Assembly: GCA_964346395.1 (NCBI GenBank)
Contig: CAYFUT010000049.1
Span: 1-19,370 of the forward strand
Direction: 5' to 3'
Length of the DNA stretch: 19,370 nt
Source of the DNA: CAYFUT01 sp964346395
GTDB lineage: Bacteria; Bacillota; Halanaerobiia; Halobacteroidales; Halobacteroidaceae
Part shown: positions 6,548 through 14,285 of the stretch, one piece after another
Position numbering within the stretch: position 1 is the first letter of the stretch
Layout: every line of letters begins with the position of its first letter
Translations under genes and position numbers: made by a program
Notes under the pieces: generated by a model
Told to the model about the DNA's origin: nothing
Database searches by the model: none
The model's input: the letters and a program-made list of their open reading frames with translations, nothing else

Positions 6548-8431
6548 ATGATGAAGACAATCAAGGGAAAAATTATAATTTTCTTTTTAGCATTAACCTT
6601 ATTTGTATTTTTAGCTTTGGGAGCAGCAGTATATGTAAATTTAGATAATACAGTAAAGCCGATGGTAAAGGAGATGGGGCAGGAGATTGTAAGTGCCCGT
6701 GCCGATGAAATTGGGGAACTGATTAACGGAGTGATTAAGGAGAATAAACAGGTAGCGCGGAAAGAAGTACTAAAGACGATGGACTGGAAACAGGTCAAGC
6801 CTGTGTTAAAGGAAACAATAGAGGAAAGCGATGGTTTATATGATATTATGTTTTTAGCTGATAAAGAAGGAAATAAACGGGATACGACGGGGAATTCAAA
6901 TAGCATAGCTGATAGAAGTTTTTATCAGGAAATAATAGAGGAAGGAAAAGATACTTCGATTAGTAATGTAATTACTTCGCGAGCTACTGGAAAGAAAGTA
7001 TTTGTAGTTACGCAGGCGATTAAGAATGATCAGGGAGAAACAATAGGAATTTTGGGAACAGCAATGTTTTTAAAAAAGATTGCTAATCGCGTTAAGGGAA
7101 TCCAAATTGCGAAGGCTGGCTATGGCTGGTTGGCTGATCAGCGGGGCGAAATTATTGCCCATCCTAATCAAGATTTAGTTCTGGAAACGAATGTAGCTAA
7201 TAGTTCTCAGGCCGGTTACAGCGGATTAGAAAAGTTAAGTGAACAACTGACAAATAAGCAAAGTGGGGCGGGACAGATAAGAACTCCGCAAGAGGAAGCG
7301 GCCTTTTTAGCTTTTGAACCGATTCCTCAGAGTCCGGGCTGGACGCTGGCAGTTACGGTGCCGGTCAATAAATTATTAGGAGAGGTTAAAGGTTTAATTC
7401 AATTAGTTGTTTTGATTATTTTAGGAGCTTTACTGCTGATGGCTGTGGGTTCTTACTGGGTAGGTAACCGGATTGCTAAGCCGATAGATAGTTTAGCAGA
7501 GAAAGTAGTTAAGTTTGGTAATGGAGATTTTAAAGTGGATTTTGATATAGAAGACGACTCTGAAATAGGAGATATGGCAGCTGCTTTAGAGAAAATGAAG
7601 AATAATTTACGGGATATGATAGTTGATCTGGTGGATTCTGCGGAAGACTTATCAGCCTATAGTGAAGAACTATCTGCTTCTGCTGAAGAGGGAAATGCAG
7701 TGATAGAGGCGACGCATGAATTAGTGGAAGATATATCGGCTAGTATCGAAGAAATATCGGCCAGTACCCAGGAAGTATCTAGTTTTGCCCAGGAATCTAG
7801 TTCTAAAACGGAAGTGGGCCGGGAGAATATAGAAGATACGTTAGCTAGTATTAAGGAAATTAATAATTCTACTGATGAGGCAGTCCAGGTGATCAATGAA
7901 TTGGATAATACTGCCGGGGAGATTGGTCAGATTATTGAGATGATTACGAACATAGCAGACCAGACTAATTTATTGGCTCTGAATGCAGCTATTGAAGCAG
8001 CTAGAGCTGGTTCCGGTGCAGAAGGTGCCGGCGGCCAGGGATTTGCAGTGGTGGCTGAGGAAATTCGAGAATTAGCTGAGGAGACTAATCAAGCAACGGA
8101 AAAAATAGCCGAGCTGATAGAAATAACGCAAAGCAAGGCTGACAGCGGTTTAAAAGCCGTAGAAGAAGTTAAGAGCAAAGCTGCAGAAGGAAAAGAGGTA
8201 GCGCAGGCTACTAAAGAAGTCTTTGGTGAGATTCAATCTACGAGTGAAGAAACGGCTCATCAGATTGAGCAGACGGCTGATGCTACGCAGAATTTAGCGG
8301 AAAGAGGAGAGCAGGTAAAAGAAAGTACAGAAGAAATAGAACAGATGTCGGATGAAATTACCAAATCGTCGCAGGAATTAGCTGATATGGCGCAGAAGTT
8401 ACAGGGTTTAGTTGATAATTTTAAAGTGTAG
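6548..8431 (+). CDS. Methyl-accepting chemotaxis protein with dCache sensor
   Basis: A 627-residue transmembrane chemoreceptor. TM1 spans about 9-31. An extracellular sensor of about 250 residues with dCache features follows (DRSFYQEI, GYGWLADQRGEIIAHP). TM2 is at about 283-306, then a HAMP linker to about 360, then a long coiled-coil signalling domain. The CheA/CheW-contacting tip is clear (NIADQTNLLALNAAIEAARAG ahead of GFAVVAEEIRELAEE). An unusual nine residues, S489-Q497, sit between AARAG and GFAVVA, where four are normal. There is no CheR-binding pentapeptide at the C-terminus. GCAGGTGAT precedes two adjacent ATG codons (6548, 6551); either could be the start. Ligand unknown; dCache domains often bind amino acids or small acids. 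No che genes are nearby. Confidence 0.93.
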   Translation: MMKTIKGKIIIFFLALTLFVFLALGAAVYVNLDNTVKPMVKEMGQEIVSARADEIGELINGVIKENKQVARKEVLKTMDWKQVKPVLKETIEESDGLYDIMFLADKEGNKRDTTGNSNSIADRSFYQEIIEEGKDTSISNVITSRATGKKVFVVTQAIKNDQGETIGILGTAMFLKKIANRVKGIQIAKAGYGWLADQRGEIIAHPNQDLVLETNVANSSQAGYSGLEKLSEQLTNKQSGAGQIRTPQEEAAFLAFEPIPQSPGWTLAVTVPVNKLLGEVKGLIQLVVLIILGALLLMAVGSYWVGNRIAKPIDSLAEKVVKFGNGDFKVDFDIEDDSEIGDMAAALEKMKNNLRDMIVDLVDSAEDLSAYSEELSASAEEGNAVIEATHELVEDISASIEEISASTQEVSSFAQESSSKTEVGRENIEDTLASIKEINNSTDEAVQVINELDNTAGEIGQIIEMITNIADQTNLLALNAAIEAARAGSGAEGAGGQGFAVVAEEIRELAEETNQATEKIAELIEITQSKADSGLKAVEEVKSKAAEGKEVAQATKEVFGEIQSTSEETAHQIEQTADATQNLAERGEQVKESTEEIEQMSDEITKSSQELADMAQKLQGLVDNFKV

Positions 8432-8495
8432 GATATAAACAAGAATTCTAAAAAGTCAAAGGAAAACACTCTCGCAGAGTGAAACTGAGGTGATG

Positions 8496-8534
8496 ATTAA
8501 CAAAGCCAGCCCTAAAAGAGCTGGCTTTGTTAAT
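8496..8534. terminator. Bidirectional terminator between convergent genes
   Basis: A perfect 15-bp stem (8496-8510 with 8520-8534) with a 9-nt loop lies between the chemoreceptor (plus) and the DJ-1 gene (minus). The T tracts are short and partly inside the stem on both strands. Confidence 0.75.
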
Positions 8535-8547
8535 TGAAAAAATTAGT

Positions 8548-9129
8548 TTATAATTTAATTTTAGCTCCTAAGACATCTAAGAATTTACTTAGCCAGGCGG
8601 GATGAGCCGGCCAAGCGGGAGCAGTTACTAAGTTGTCGTCTACGTGAGCTTCATTGACTTCTTTTTCTATCCAGGTTCCACCGGCTGCTTCTATATCCGG
8701 CTGGAGAGCAGGGTAAGCAGTACACTCTTTGCCCTTTAGTTTACCGGCAGCAGTTAAAATTTGTGCTCCGTGACAGATAGAAGCAATTGGTTTATTTTGC
8801 TTCTGGAAATGTTGAACTAGCTGCAGTACTTTTTCGTTGAGCCGCAGATATTCAGGGGCTCGCCCGCCGGGAATAATCAGTCCAGTGTATTCTTGAGGGT
8901 TGATTTCTGCAAACGAAGCGTTCAGAGTAAAGTTATGGCCGCGTTTTTCACTATAGGTTTGTTCTCCCTCAAAGTCATGAATAGCAGTAGTAACTGTATC
9001 ATCTACTTTTTTGTCGGGACAGACAGCGTCTATTTTGTAGCCTACTGTCTGCAAAGTTTGGAAGGGAACCATCACCTCATAATCTTCTACATAGTCGCCA
9101 ACCAACATTAACAGTTTTTCTTCAGCCAT
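8548..9129 (-). CDS. DJ-1/PfpI superfamily protein (class I glutamine amidotransferase-like)
   Basis: A 193-residue cytoplasmic protein of the DJ-1/PfpI fold. The nucleophile elbow SICHGAQ carries C119, followed directly by H120, and E15 in the GDYVEDYE stretch matches the conserved glutamate near the catalytic cysteine in PfpI. IIPGGRAPEYL is another family hallmark. Relatives act as proteases, deglycases, glyoxalase III-type enzymes or stress chaperones; the sequence alone does not separate these. The start is clear: AGGAGG lies about 6 bases before the ATG on the minus strand. The gene is convergent with the chemoreceptor and divergent from the dehydrogenase remnant, so its promoter lies in 9130-9220, where I see no sharp consensus. 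Confidence 0.92.
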   Translation of the reverse strand: MAEEKLLMLVGDYVEDYEVMVPFQTLQTVGYKIDAVCPDKKVDDTVTTAIHDFEGEQTYSEKRGHNFTLNASFAEINPQEYTGLIIPGGRAPEYLRLNEKVLQLVQHFQKQNKPIASICHGAQILTAAGKLKGKECTAYPALQPDIEAAGGTWIEKEVNEAHVDDNLVTAPAWPAHPAWLSKFLDVLGAKIKL

Positions 9130-9219
9130 TATAATCCTCCTTTTAACTTGAGTGGTATTATTTGTATTTTACTTAGATAAAGAATTTAATTCTCCTGCAA
9201 AGTTGGCAACTACAAATAA

Positions 9220-9651
9220 TTTTTAGCGGGCAGGGAATTAATAAGTAAATATAGAGAATTTAGTGAAGTAGTGACTGAATCAGATTTTATTAGTCTGCAT
9301 GTACCGTTAACTTCGGAAACAGAAGATCTCCTGAGCGAAGAGGAATTTAAACAGATGAAAGATACAGCTTATTTAATCAATACTTCGCGAGGAACGGTAA
9401 TTGATGAAAAGGCTCTTTTACAGGCTTTGCGGGATGATGAGCTAGCGGGAGCAGGTTTAGATGTGTATGAAGATGAACCGAAATTAACTCCCGGTTTGGT
9501 AAAGGAAGATAAGGTAGTTTTGTCTCCTCATATCGGCAGTGCTAGTGTAGAAAATAGAACAGAAATGGCTGTTATGGCGGCCAAAGATTTGTTGGCCGGA
9601 CTAAAAGGGAAGGAAATGCCGAATATTCTTAATCCCGAGGCAAGAAGATAA
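9220..9651 (+). pseudogene. D-2-hydroxyacid dehydrogenase (glyoxylate reductase-like), N-terminal half missing
   Basis: The frame opens only after a stop at 9217-9219 and reads FLAGRELISKYREFSEVVTE, then SDFISLHVPLT, the second half of the NAD-binding domain. Counting from a GTG at 9271, the catalytic triad R40 (NTSRG), E69 (YEDEP) and H87 (SPHIGS) is present. Its spacing (29 and 18) is that of glyoxylate/hydroxypyruvate reductases. Such enzymes are about 320-330 residues; here only 126-143 remain, and the GxGxxG NAD motif and the N-terminal substrate domain are absent. There is no ribosome site before 9271. The upstream sequence belongs to the divergent DJ-1 gene, so the first half is deleted rather than frameshifted. 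Most likely a dead remnant. Confidence 0.85.
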
Positions 9652-9704
9652 TAGTTGGCCACTTGTTTTTGACTAAGATAAGGATAAAAAATAAGACTAA
9701 CCAG

Positions 9705-9731
9705 CCAACCTGCGAAGGTTGGTTTTTATTT
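9705..9731 (+). terminator. Rho-independent terminator after the dehydrogenase remnant
   Basis: A 6-bp stem (CCAACC, 9705-9710, with GGTTGG, 9717-9722), extendable by two weaker pairs, has a 6-nt loop and a following T-rich tract. Confidence 0.85.
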
Positions 9732-9757
9732 TGATAGTTTGAGTAGAAAAATATAAT
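9731..9757 (+). promoter_or_regulatory. Possible promoter of the membrane protein gene
   Basis: TTGATA (9731-9736) and TATAAT (9752-9757) are separated by 15 bp, which is short. It overlaps the T tract of the preceding terminator, as is common in compact genomes. Confidence 0.35.
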
Positions 9758-9872
9758 TAAGAAAGTTGAACTGCAGCTACTAAATTAATCCCCTGAAAAA
9801 TAAATTTAAATTATAGACAGCTGCGAGAAATCAATTTGCAAGTTGAGGGTTATAAATAATGAAGGGGGCAGT

Positions 9873-10718
9873 ATGGTGGGGAATAAAAGAGTTTCCATCC
9901 GGGAAACGCTGCGGTTAAGTTATAGCCTGTTTCGGAATAATGGTATCTTTTTTGTTAAATTACTTAACTTAATAGTAGCCTTAACGATAATTTTAGTCAT
10001 TCTAGATAGCGGATTTTTGTGGAGCCGAGGTAAGTTGGCAGCGAATAATCTGGGGCTGTTATTTTTTATGGGGGTAGTGTTTTTGTTTCGGTTGTTATTG
10101 TTTGATGGAGTTAAAAAGGTAGTACTTAAAATGCATAATAACAGTCATTTTGAACTTGATGACCTTTATCTGGAGTCCGAGGTATATTGTAAGTTGATAG
10201 TTTTTTGGCTAGTGCTGCTACTGACTGTGGTTATTTATCTTGCAGCAATGGGGACGGGAACTGCTTTATTGAGTGGATTGATTTATTATTTTTCTGCTAA
10301 TTTCTGGTTAAGTTTATTTACCGGTTGTTTATTAGGAATTGGATTTATAACTGCTGCCTTTTATTTATATGTAAGAGTTTATTTTACTCCTTATATACTT
10401 GTTAATGCTAATCTGGAATTGATTGCTGCTGTAAAGTATAGTTTTCTGCTGACTAAAGGAGTAGGAAAGAAACTATTTTTATTACATGTAAGCTGGAAAG
10501 TTATTAATTTTTTCTTGTTTACGCTATGGAACTGGCTGGCAGTAGAAACAGTATATATTTTTAATAGTCTAGTGGGGGTATTTGTGGTTCCTACCTTTTT
10601 TATACTAGTTTTTGCCGATATTTATCTGCAGTTAGTAGAAGAGTCGGAAACAGAGTTTAGTGAAGATTTAAGTTTTATCTCTTTAATTTATAGGCGGGTT
10701 TCTTCTCCATTTGTTTAA
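9873..10718 (+). CDS. Multipass integral membrane protein of unknown function
   Basis: A protein of about 281 residues with roughly six hydrophobic segments and a short acidic tail (EESETEFSEDL). I do not recognise it as a named protein. The layout, with long hydrophobic helices and an AVKYSFLLTKG-type amphipathic stretch after a PY(I/V)LV segment, resembles the broad group of six-helix proteins around YciC, DUF975 and the membrane domain of glycerophosphodiester phosphodiesterases. That link is a weak inference. I chose ATG at 9873 because GAAGGGGG at 9861-9868 is placed correctly before it; an in-frame TTG at 9843 has no ribosome site. It seems to be a single gene, followed by a decayed Rossmann-chemoreceptor gene. 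No substrate or partner can be read from the sequence. Confidence 0.8.
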   Translation: MVGNKRVSIRETLRLSYSLFRNNGIFFVKLLNLIVALTIILVILDSGFLWSRGKLAANNLGLLFFMGVVFLFRLLLFDGVKKVVLKMHNNSHFELDDLYLESEVYCKLIVFWLVLLLTVVIYLAAMGTGTALLSGLIYYFSANFWLSLFTGCLLGIGFITAAFYLYVRVYFTPYILVNANLELIAAVKYSFLLTKGVGKKLFLLHVSWKVINFFLFTLWNWLAVETVYIFNSLVGVFVVPTFFILVFADIYLQLVEESETEFSEDLSFISLIYRRVSSPFV

Positions 10719-10813
10719 TGGTTACAAAAAATACAATAAAAACAGGAAATAGATAATTTATTCAGAAGTTTATCATTTAAAGAGAATTTCTATCGAATTT
10801 GAAAGGAACTATA

Positions 10814-11327
10814 ATGAATAAGGAAGAAAAAATAAGAAAAATTGGTTTAGTAGGCGGAGGAGAGGGAGCTAAGAAGCTGCTGCCTATTTTTTTAGATTTA
10901 GATTTGCTGCAGGTGGAATTTGTGGTCGATAAAAACCGGTCGGTTTCAGCAGCAGTTATTGGCGAGAGTGATTGAACATTTAAATGAAGTTCATTTGAAA
11001 ATTGGTGATGATTCACAAAATTTAGGGGAATTGCTAGCTGAAATTTATACAGAGATAAAGGAAGATTCTCAGACTGTAAGTGATTTTTTAGCTGAAATTG
11101 AACAGGTAACTAATAACTTAAATATGTTATCGGTAAATGCTGCTGTAGAAGCAGCCCGGGCGGGAGAGAAAGGGGAAGGTTTTTCGCTAGTAGCTGAGGA
11201 AGTAGAGGAATTAGCCGATAAATCCAGTAGTTTAGTGGAGAATATTGAGGAAGTGAATGGAGATATTATTAGTTTAAACGATAGAATTACAGAGGTAGTG
11301 GGTGAGTTGGAAGAAGGATTAAACTAA
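10814..11327 (+). pseudogene. Rossmann-chemoreceptor fusion gene with internal deletion and frame change
   Basis: An ATG at 10814 with AAAGGA before it opens a Rossmann start (KIGLVGGGEGAKKLLPIF, then VEFVVDKN). It leaves recognisable sequence near 10937 and stops at 10975. From about 10940 a different frame, open to 11327, encodes the tip of a chemoreceptor signalling domain (NNLNMLSVNAAVEAARAGEKGEGFSLVAEEVEELAD). Soluble proteins of about 280-300 residues with an N-terminal NAD-binding-like domain and a C-terminal MCP-type coiled coil occur in anaerobic Firmicutes. This locus keeps both ends and lacks the rest of the Rossmann domain. In the second frame the first possible start is TTG at 10920, without a good ribosome site, so the C-terminal part is probably not made well. 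A single deletion that changed frame explains the layout best. Confidence 0.7.
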
Positions 11328-11425
11328 GCAAAAATAAAAAAATTTTAATTTGCAAGGAATATTTCACGGATTAGAGAATAATATTACTAAATTATGAGGA
11401 AAATAATACTTTAAGGAGTCTAAAT

Positions 11426-11587
11426 ATGCCTGATTTAGAGAAAATAATTAGTTTTGAAGAGATGATTACACCGCGGATTATTCAGATAGTTTACGTGTTA
11501 GGAGCGGTATTGATTACTCTGGGAGGTTTAACTTCTTTGGCGCGTTCTTTTTTAATATTTCTTTACCTCGAAACTAATGATAGTTAA
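11426..11587 (+). CDS. Short DUF4282-like membrane protein, possibly shortened
   Basis: A 53-residue ORF with a good AAGGAG site and ATG at 11426. It begins with a cytoplasmic stretch (FEEMITPRIIQIVY), then a hydrophobic helix (VLGAVLITLGGL), and ends SFLIFLYLETNDS. The ITPxIIxIxY start followed by a glycine-rich first helix is what DUF4282 proteins show. Those are usually 80 residues or more, with a second helix and an RIY/W-x-E motif. Here the text jumps from the first helix to a short tail, as if the second helix were lost. No other frame downstream supplies the missing part. Function unknown; the family assignment rests on a short stretch. Confidence 0.55.
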   Translation: MPDLEKIISFEEMITPRIIQIVYVLGAVLITLGGLTSLARSFLIFLYLETNDS

Positions 11588-11652
11588 GCAAGGGAAAATA
11601 AATTTTTTAGCGAATATAAATAATAACTGATAATATACTGGAGGCTACACTT

Positions 11653-12732
11653 ATGTTTACCAATAATTTTTTTCGAACTGCAGCGGGGCTAATAATGATT
11701 CTGATTTTAATTGTTCTTGCCCTGCAGATACCATATGTTGCTAATAATTTTGCTGCGGTAGTGGCGGGAGTTTTAATTCCGCTGTCAATGGCTGGTTTTT
11801 TTTATTATCTGCTGCGCCCGTTAGTTAGATTTTTGCACCAGAAGATAAATAGTAAAAATTTATCGATTATAATAACTTTTATTGGTTTGCTTGTTTTAAT
11901 TTTCTTTATTATTTATTTTGCGGGCAGTATTATCTATACGGAACTCGGGCGGTTAATAAAGTTTTTATCTGATTATGAAGTTAATAATATTAATTTGAAT
12001 CAAGCCTTTCGCTGGGCTGAAAAATTAGGATTTTTAGAGAATATTGATGTGGAGAACAGATTTTTAGAAAATGCTGAGGTAGAAAATCGAGTGGCTTCCC
12101 TGGTTCGTGAGTTAACCAATAAAATTGGGAATTATGATTTTCTCGGTGCTTTTGCCTCGTTGACTCAGTTTGGATTGATTCTGCTGATTACCCCCTTTCT
12201 AATTGTTTATTTTCTTAAGGATGATGAGATGTTGGCCCGCAAGATATTAAGTATTGCTCCGCAAGATAAGCGAAAAACTGTCAAGGAAATTTTAAAAACG
12301 GTTGATACAGCCTTCGGAATTTATATTCCCAGTCAGCTGTTGGTGGGGATGATTTCCGGCGGTATTATGCTGGTTGGTTACTTGCTGATTGGAATTGCTA
12401 ATCCTATTGGTTTATCTATTATATTAGCTTTAGCTTCGGTGATTCCGTTTATCGGTCCGCTGCTGGGGGTGCTGCCGGCTTTCTTCATTGCTTTAACGGA
12501 CAGCCTAGGGATGGTGGTGCAAGTAGCTATATTGATGACTATTGTTCAGCAGTTTGAAGGAAATGTAATCCGCCCTATTCTGCAAGGGGGGAAGCTTGAT
12601 ATGCATCCGGTGGTGGTTATTTTTGTTGTTTTGATTGGAACCTTATTATTTGGGGTTTTAGGAGCTTTGTTTGCGGTTCCTGTATTTGCTTCAGTACGCG
12701 GCAGTTTAAAAGTTGTGCAGGAAAATAATTAA
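11653..12732 (+). CDS. AI-2E family transporter
   Basis: A 359-residue membrane protein of the AI-2E/TqsA/YtvI family (Pfam PF01594). Members export autoinducer-2, act as Na+(Li+)/H+ antiporters, or have unknown cargo. There are about eight hydrophobic segments. A pair at the N-terminus is followed by a charged, soluble-looking stretch near 105-155 (VENRFLENAEVENRV). The C-terminal half carries family signatures: IPFIGPLLGVLPAF near 264-278, QQFEGNVIRPILQGGKLDMHPVVV, and FGVLGALFAVPVFA. The start is set by TGGAGG about 8 bases before ATG at 11653. The family is sure, but the name alone does not establish AI-2 transport; no luxS or lsr gene is present. An assembly gap begins 26 bases after the stop. 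Confidence 0.93.
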   Translation: MFTNNFFRTAAGLIMILILIVLALQIPYVANNFAAVVAGVLIPLSMAGFFYYLLRPLVRFLHQKINSKNLSIIITFIGLLVLIFFIIYFAGSIIYTELGRLIKFLSDYEVNNINLNQAFRWAEKLGFLENIDVENRFLENAEVENRVASLVRELTNKIGNYDFLGAFASLTQFGLILLITPFLIVYFLKDDEMLARKILSIAPQDKRKTVKEILKTVDTAFGIYIPSQLLVGMISGGIMLVGYLLIGIANPIGLSIILALASVIPFIGPLLGVLPAFFIALTDSLGMVVQVAILMTIVQQFEGNVIRPILQGGKLDMHPVVVIFVVLIGTLLFGVLGALFAVPVFASVRGSLKVVQENN

Positions 12733-12758
12733 ATGTTAGGTAAAGTTGGCCAGCCTGA

Positions 12759-12858
12759 NNNNNNNNNNNNNNNNNNNNNNNNNNNNNNNNNNNNNNNNNN
12801 NNNNNNNNNNNNNNNNNNNNNNNNNNNNNNNNNNNNNNNNNNNNNNNNNNNNNNNNNN
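12759..12858. other. Assembly gap (100 N)
   Basis: A run of exactly 100 N, the usual placeholder for a scaffold gap of unknown length. The last bases before it (GTTGGCCAGCCTGA) look like the first arm of a terminator hairpin for the AI-2E gene. The gap also hides the promoter of the following symporter gene and could hide whole small genes. Confidence 0.97.
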
Positions 12859-12875
12859 TTTAAGGGAGTGGAATA

Positions 12876-14219
12876 ATGGATAATAACAAGCGGTTACCAA
12901 AGATGATTCAGGTTTTATATGGTATTGGAGTTAGTTATGCAATAGTAGATCAGATATTTGCGCAGTGGGTATTATATTATTATTTACCTCCGGAGGCGTC
13001 TGATTTACAGCCTTTACTACCCCCTTTATTTATTTCAATTGCTTTGGTAATTTCTCGATTTGTGGATGTGATTTTTGATCCACTGGTAGGATACTTATCG
13101 GATAAGTTTAATTCCCGCTGGGGGCGGAGGATTCCTTTTATTGCAGTGGGTACTGTACCGTTAGCTTTAGCTACGGCTGCTTTTTTCTATCCCCCGACTG
13201 GTGATACCTGGTCGACTTTTTTCTATCTGATGGTTGTCGGCTGTCTCTTTTTTATCTTTTATACTCTCGTGGGTGGCCCGTACAATGCTCTAATTCCGGA
13301 GATTGCTCAGAGCAAAGATGATCGGTTAAATCTTTCTACCTGGCAGTCTGTTTTTCGTCTGCTGTATACCGGAATTGCTATGATTTTACCGGGAGTTTTA
13401 ATTGCAGCTTTAGGACAGGGAAATGAAGAGTTAGGAATTAGACGAATGGTGATGCTACTTAGTCTGTTAGTAGTAATTGGTCTCTTTATAACTGTTTTTT
13501 TAATTGATGAGCGGAAGTATTCTGGGGGAAAAACATCCCAACTGGATTTTAAGGTTTCGCTTAAATTAGCTTTTAGTAACCGTTCATTTGTTTTTTATCT
13601 GTTAGGATTTATGTTTTTCTTTTTAGGTTTTAATATTCTGCGGGCTTCGATTAATTATTATGTAGAGGAACTGATGGGATTGGGTAAACCTGCGATTACT
13701 CTGGCAACTGGAGTTTTATTTGGGACGGCGGCTTTGTTTTTCTACCCGGTTAATCGCCTGTCAAAAAAAGTAGGTTACAAGCGGTTGATGCAGGCTTCTT
13801 TAATTCTGTTAATTTTATTTTCATTTAGTTTATTTCAGTTAGGCAAGGTGATTCCCAGCCGATTTGGCTTTTTAATTTTCGGCTTAATGGGAATCCCCAT
13901 CTCTGGGGCGGCTTTTATCTTTCCGCCCGCTATGTTAAGTGAAATCAGTGCAGTAGTGGCTGAACGGGAAGATGTTCAGATTGAGGGAGTTTTTTTCGGG
14001 ATTCAGGGCTTTTTTCTTAAGCTGGCTTTTCTGCTGTCCATTTCTATTTTACCTTTAATTCTGGTTTCCGGGGGAGAAGTTCCTTTGTTAGAGAGTATTA
14101 TTGGTGATCTCCAGCAAGTACAACAGATAGGTGTCTATAATACCACTCTGTTTGCTGCTGCTTCTTTTGCTATAGCTTTATTGTTTTATTCGTTTTATCA
14201 AGAAGAGACAGCAAAATAA
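12876..14219 (+). CDS. GPH-family sugar:cation symporter (MFS_2)
   Basis: A 447-residue, roughly 12-helix transporter of the glycoside-pentoside-hexuronide:cation symporter family (MelB-like, MFS_2). The family signature after helix 2 is clear: SRFVDVIFDPLVGYLSDKF followed by WGRRIPFI. A second typical stretch is GGPYNALIPEIAQ. Relatives take up melibiose, xylosides, glucuronides or similar glycosides with H+ or Na+. The cargo here cannot be read from the sequence, and no glycosidase gene lies beside it. The start ATG at 12876 has AAGGGAG about 8 bases upstream. The promoter is probably lost in the 100-N gap. The gene ends 66 bases before the aldo/keto reductase, which seems to have its own promoter. 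Confidence 0.9.
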   Translation: MDNNKRLPKMIQVLYGIGVSYAIVDQIFAQWVLYYYLPPEASDLQPLLPPLFISIALVISRFVDVIFDPLVGYLSDKFNSRWGRRIPFIAVGTVPLALATAAFFYPPTGDTWSTFFYLMVVGCLFFIFYTLVGGPYNALIPEIAQSKDDRLNLSTWQSVFRLLYTGIAMILPGVLIAALGQGNEELGIRRMVMLLSLLVVIGLFITVFLIDERKYSGGKTSQLDFKVSLKLAFSNRSFVFYLLGFMFFFLGFNILRASINYYVEELMGLGKPAITLATGVLFGTAALFFYPVNRLSKKVGYKRLMQASLILLILFSFSLFQLGKVIPSRFGFLIFGLMGIPISGAAFIFPPAMLSEISAVVAEREDVQIEGVFFGIQGFFLKLAFLLSISILPLILVSGGEVPLLESIIGDLQQVQQIGVYNTTLFAAASFAIALLFYSFYQEETAK

Positions 14220-14235
14220 TATTGCTAACAATTAC

Positions 14236-14244
14236 TGATATAAT
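14236..14244 (+). promoter_or_regulatory. Extended -10 promoter of the aldo/keto reductase gene
   Basis: TGATATAAT is a perfect extended -10 (TG-n-TATAAT). No good -35 is seen 17 bp upstream, which is tolerated with an extended -10. The leader would be about 35 nt and contains AGGAGG before ATG at 14286. Confidence 0.5.
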
Positions 14245-14285
14245 AAAGTTAGAAAATAAAATTAAATTTTAGGAGGGTTAAATTT

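Noticed and set aside
9220..11587. Insertion sequence or prophage as cause of the broken genes
   Set aside because: I found no transposase, integrase, terminal inverted repeats or target duplications in the stretch.
11628..11636. TGATAATAT as promoter of the AI-2E family gene
   Set aside because: Transcription would start inside the ribosome-binding site, leaving a leader too short for translation.
11653..12732. Quorum-sensing system around the AI-2E family gene
   Set aside because: No luxS, lsr or regulator gene is nearby, and many family members are ion antiporters or of unknown cargo.
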